Origin: an uncultured Flavobacteriaceae bacterium
Lineage (GTDB): Bacteria; Bacteroidota; Bacteroidia; Flavobacteriales; Flavobacteriaceae
NCBI GenBank assembly: GCA_938020445.1
Contig: CALIIC010000148.1
Span: 1-33,458, forward strand
DNA length: 33,458 nt
Direction: 5' to 3'
The notes beneath the pieces were generated by a model. That model worked only from the letters and a program-made list of their open reading frames with translations. It had not been told where the DNA came from and did no database searches. The translations under genes and the position numbers were made by a program. The stretch's first letter is position 1. The number at the start of each line of letters is the position of its first letter. Positions 32,159-33,458 of this stretch are shown here, one piece after another.

Positions 32159-32796
32159 ATTGTTTTGAAAGCCACATCTACCTGTGCATCGTTTACTAGA
32201 ATTGTAAACTCATTTGTGGTCGATATTACTTCATAGAGGACAATTCCTTCCCAGGCCAAACGCTGAAAAATAAAATAATAGATGCCGGGAACGGAAACAT
32301 TTTCGGCCGGCAACTTTACGGTAATAGAGGACAGATTTTCTGCCTTCTGAGTACATCGTTCCGCTTGAAAAAGCTTTTCGACTACCGTGTCCATCGTATT
32401 GCTCAAAACAATATTCATTTCATTTACGCCTCTAGACGAAGTGTAAAACACATCCTGGTTGGCATTTACCGCCTCCAACAATTTTGCCTGTTGCGATAAA
32501 ATCGTCTCGGATACCAGAAATGTAAAATCCGTCAGGGAAGACCGCACCGTAATCTCCCCTATATTTTTAAGGACTTTTACGATCTTATGGGTTGCTCTAA
32601 ATTCAAGATCATCGGAAAGACGTTTTAATGCCATCACAATAGCTCCATTTCGAACGTCTTTCCCCAATTCATCTTGAATTTCGGGTTTCACAATTCGGGA
32701 TAGCGAAGTAAGGTTGATAATGCCTTGTGCCAATGCGCTTTGCAGAAATGGTTTTTTCTTAATATACGCTTCAACGACAGATGAGATTGTTTTCAT
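32137..32796 (-). CDS. Unassigned protein with C-terminal ACT-like domain
   Basis: 219 aa with no enzyme motif that I recognise. The first ~75 residues are helical with an HTH-like basic segment (IVKPEIQDELGKDVRNGAIVMAL split by turns). The last ~65, starting TVKLPAENVSVPGIYYF, follow the beta-alpha-beta pattern of an ACT domain as in aspartokinase: a short strand, the PG turn, an amphipathic helix (IFQRLAWEGIVL), then EFTILV. It may sense a small ligand such as an amino acid. It has its own promoter and sits between yraN and the TlpA-like gene. It is not an aspartate kinase: the kinase domain is absent. Confidence 0.55.
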   Translation of the reverse strand: MKTISSVVEAYIKKKPFLQSALAQGIINLTSLSRIVKPEIQDELGKDVRNGAIVMALKRLSDDLEFRATHKIVKVLKNIGEITVRSSLTDFTFLVSETILSQQAKLLEAVNANQDVFYTSSRGVNEMNIVLSNTMDTVVEKLFQAERCTQKAENLSSITVKLPAENVSVPGIYYFIFQRLAWEGIVLYEVISTTNEFTILVNDAQVDVAFKTIKDLKTL

Positions 32797-32813
32797 TTTG
32801 ACAGGATTAATTA

Positions 32814-32845
32814 CAAAAATAACAATCTGTTACAAATAAAACAAA
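32814..32845 (-). promoter_or_regulatory. Promoter of the ACT-like gene (TTTG-20-TATTTTTG)
   Basis: On the minus strand TTTG (32845-32842) is followed after 20 nt by TATTTTTG (32821-32814), a full consensus match, 17 nt upstream of the ATG at 32796. Confidence 0.7.
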
Positions 32846-32848
32846 TTT

Positions 32849-33208
32849 TTAAAAATGATAAAATGCCGCTTCCAAATGATCCACTTTAAATAGCTGTTTA
32901 TTTTTTAAGATGGCAATGATATCGAAACGTACCTCTACATTCAATTTATTCTCGGTTACATAGGTGTTCGCTGCCATCACCAATAGCTTAATTTTCTTTT
33001 TCGTAATGGTATCGGCAATCGGAATTATCTGATCATTGCTTCGCGCCCGAACCTCAACAATAGCCAGGACGCCATCCTTTTCCGCGATAATATCAATCTC
33101 CGCTTTTAGATAGCGGTAATTTCTACAATGAATGGTATACCCTTTTTCCAATAGCAAGTCGCTGGCGATCTGCTCTCCTTCTTTTCCAAACTCATTGTGT
33201 TTTCCCAT
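32849..33208 (-). CDS. yraN: YraN (UPF0102) family protein
   Basis: 119 aa from the ATG at 33208 (MGKHNEFGKEGEQIA). Upstream TTG/GTG codons (to 33226) add seven unconserved residues and are less likely. The restriction-endonuclease-like fold is visible as GxxxExxAxxxL at the start, AEIDIIAEKDG with the catalytic Asp, and IVEVRARS. The family is widespread, and its role (possibly in DNA processing near recombination or envelope genes) is not settled. No strong promoter is seen. Confidence 0.88.
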   Translation of the reverse strand: MGKHNEFGKEGEQIASDLLLEKGYTIHCRNYRYLKAEIDIIAEKDGVLAIVEVRARSNDQIIPIADTITKKKIKLLVMAANTYVTENKLNVEVRFDIIAILKNKQLFKVDHLEAAFYHF

Positions 33209-33398
33209 AAAAAAGCCTTTCACCAATTAAAAAAGTGTATTTCATCGAAAAAATACGCAGTTTAACGTCCATATCCACTTTCTCTACGTAAATTCCCCAA
33301 CCATACATCGAAAATAACAGGATAAAGACACTATCCCAAAAGTTTAAGCGTTAAGAATAGCCCCTACACACATGAACGGTTCTTAAAGCCTACAAACT
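33209..33398 (-). other. Divergent spacer at the right edge
   Basis: 190 nt upstream of yraN. It holds a poor -7 match on the minus strand (TATTTTTC at about 33254-33247) and no clear plus-strand promoter for the edge ORF. I see no RNA gene. Confidence 0.35.
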
Positions 33399-33458
33399 AT
33401 GGAATATTTCGTTAATTGTAACACCTCTACATTAGCGCCGTACGGAACTGCCTTGGAT
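33399..33458 (+). CDS. Possible start of a plus-strand gene at the right edge
   Basis: An ATG at 33399 opens a 20-codon frame (MEYFVNCNTST...) still open at the window end. No promoter box precedes it. A minus-strand frame is also open from the edge to a TAA at 33385-33383, so the coding strand is undecided and no family can be named. Confidence 0.3.
   Translation, partial: MEYFVNCNTSTLAPYGTALD

Noticed and set aside
3704..33447. The 11-mer GCCGTACGGAA (with palindrome CCGTACGG) at 3704-3714 and 33437-33447
   Set aside because: Only two copies in 33 kb, in different contexts, one possibly coding; consistent with chance.
1..33458. CRISPR arrays, insertion sequences, tRNA or rRNA genes, phage genes
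   Set aside because: No regularly spaced repeats, transposase, integrase, cloverleaf or rRNA-like stretches were seen on either strand.

Overview
The window looks like chromosomal DNA from a marine Flavobacteriaceae-type member of the Bacteroidota (Maribacter/Zobellia/Arenibacter-like; the genus is a guess). The evidence is: many gene starts lack a clear Shine-Dalgarno sequence but follow the Bacteroidota promoter element TAnnTTTG, often with an upstream TTG or TTTG at 17-23 nt; several families are mostly Bacteroidota (DUF4286, DUF4199, DUF6428, a fused O-/N-acyltransferase); and the ribF-HTTM-serS-TPR-DUF4286-rsmA-mgtE order resembles that phylum. I see no rRNA, tRNA, insertion sequence, prophage or CRISPR array. 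Most of the window is ordinary, densely packed core genome with a few accessory modules.

Layout. (1) 1-8.6 kb, housekeeping: ribF translationally coupled to an HTTM membrane protein, serS with its own promoter, a secreted TPR protein, DUF4286, rsmA and the Mg2+ channel mgtE. (2) 8.7-12.5 kb, small metabolic and regulatory genes: a PhyH-type dioxygenase, a cupin plus D-2-hydroxyacid dehydrogenase pair, a membrane-anchored LuxR-type regulator with no receiver domain, DUF4199 and DUF1801. (3) 12.7-15.1 kb: a stand-alone TM2 protein with an 11-residue repeat domain and a strong terminator, then a four-gene arsenic cassette (arsR, DUF6428, arsN1-like, arsC) with a palindromic operator candidate and no efflux pump gene. 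(4) 15.05-19.2 kb, minus strand: two GNATs, lysC and a two-domain acyltransferase resembling the aminolipid synthase OlsF. (5) 19.3-20.8 kb: fbp converging with a TerB-like gene on a shared bidirectional terminator.

(6) 21-30.7 kb, a DNA-repair-rich block: a ligase-associated DEXH helicase (Lhr-like), an AraC/Ogt fusion, an alpha/beta hydrolase, a 2OG-Fe(II) dioxygenase, a separate 86-aa Ada-type metal-binding domain, the ligase-associated phosphoesterase PdeM, then mfd with a TerB-like gene. The ligase and exonuclease that usually accompany the helicase and PdeM are absent between them, and an alkylation-response-like module occupies that place. This is the most interesting part of the window. 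(7) 30.8-33.4 kb: a periplasmic TlpA-type thioredoxin converging with an unassigned ACT-like protein, yraN, and an unresolved right edge.

All calls come from reading translations and motifs by eye. No database search was run. Promoter and hairpin calls are pattern matches and have not been tested.
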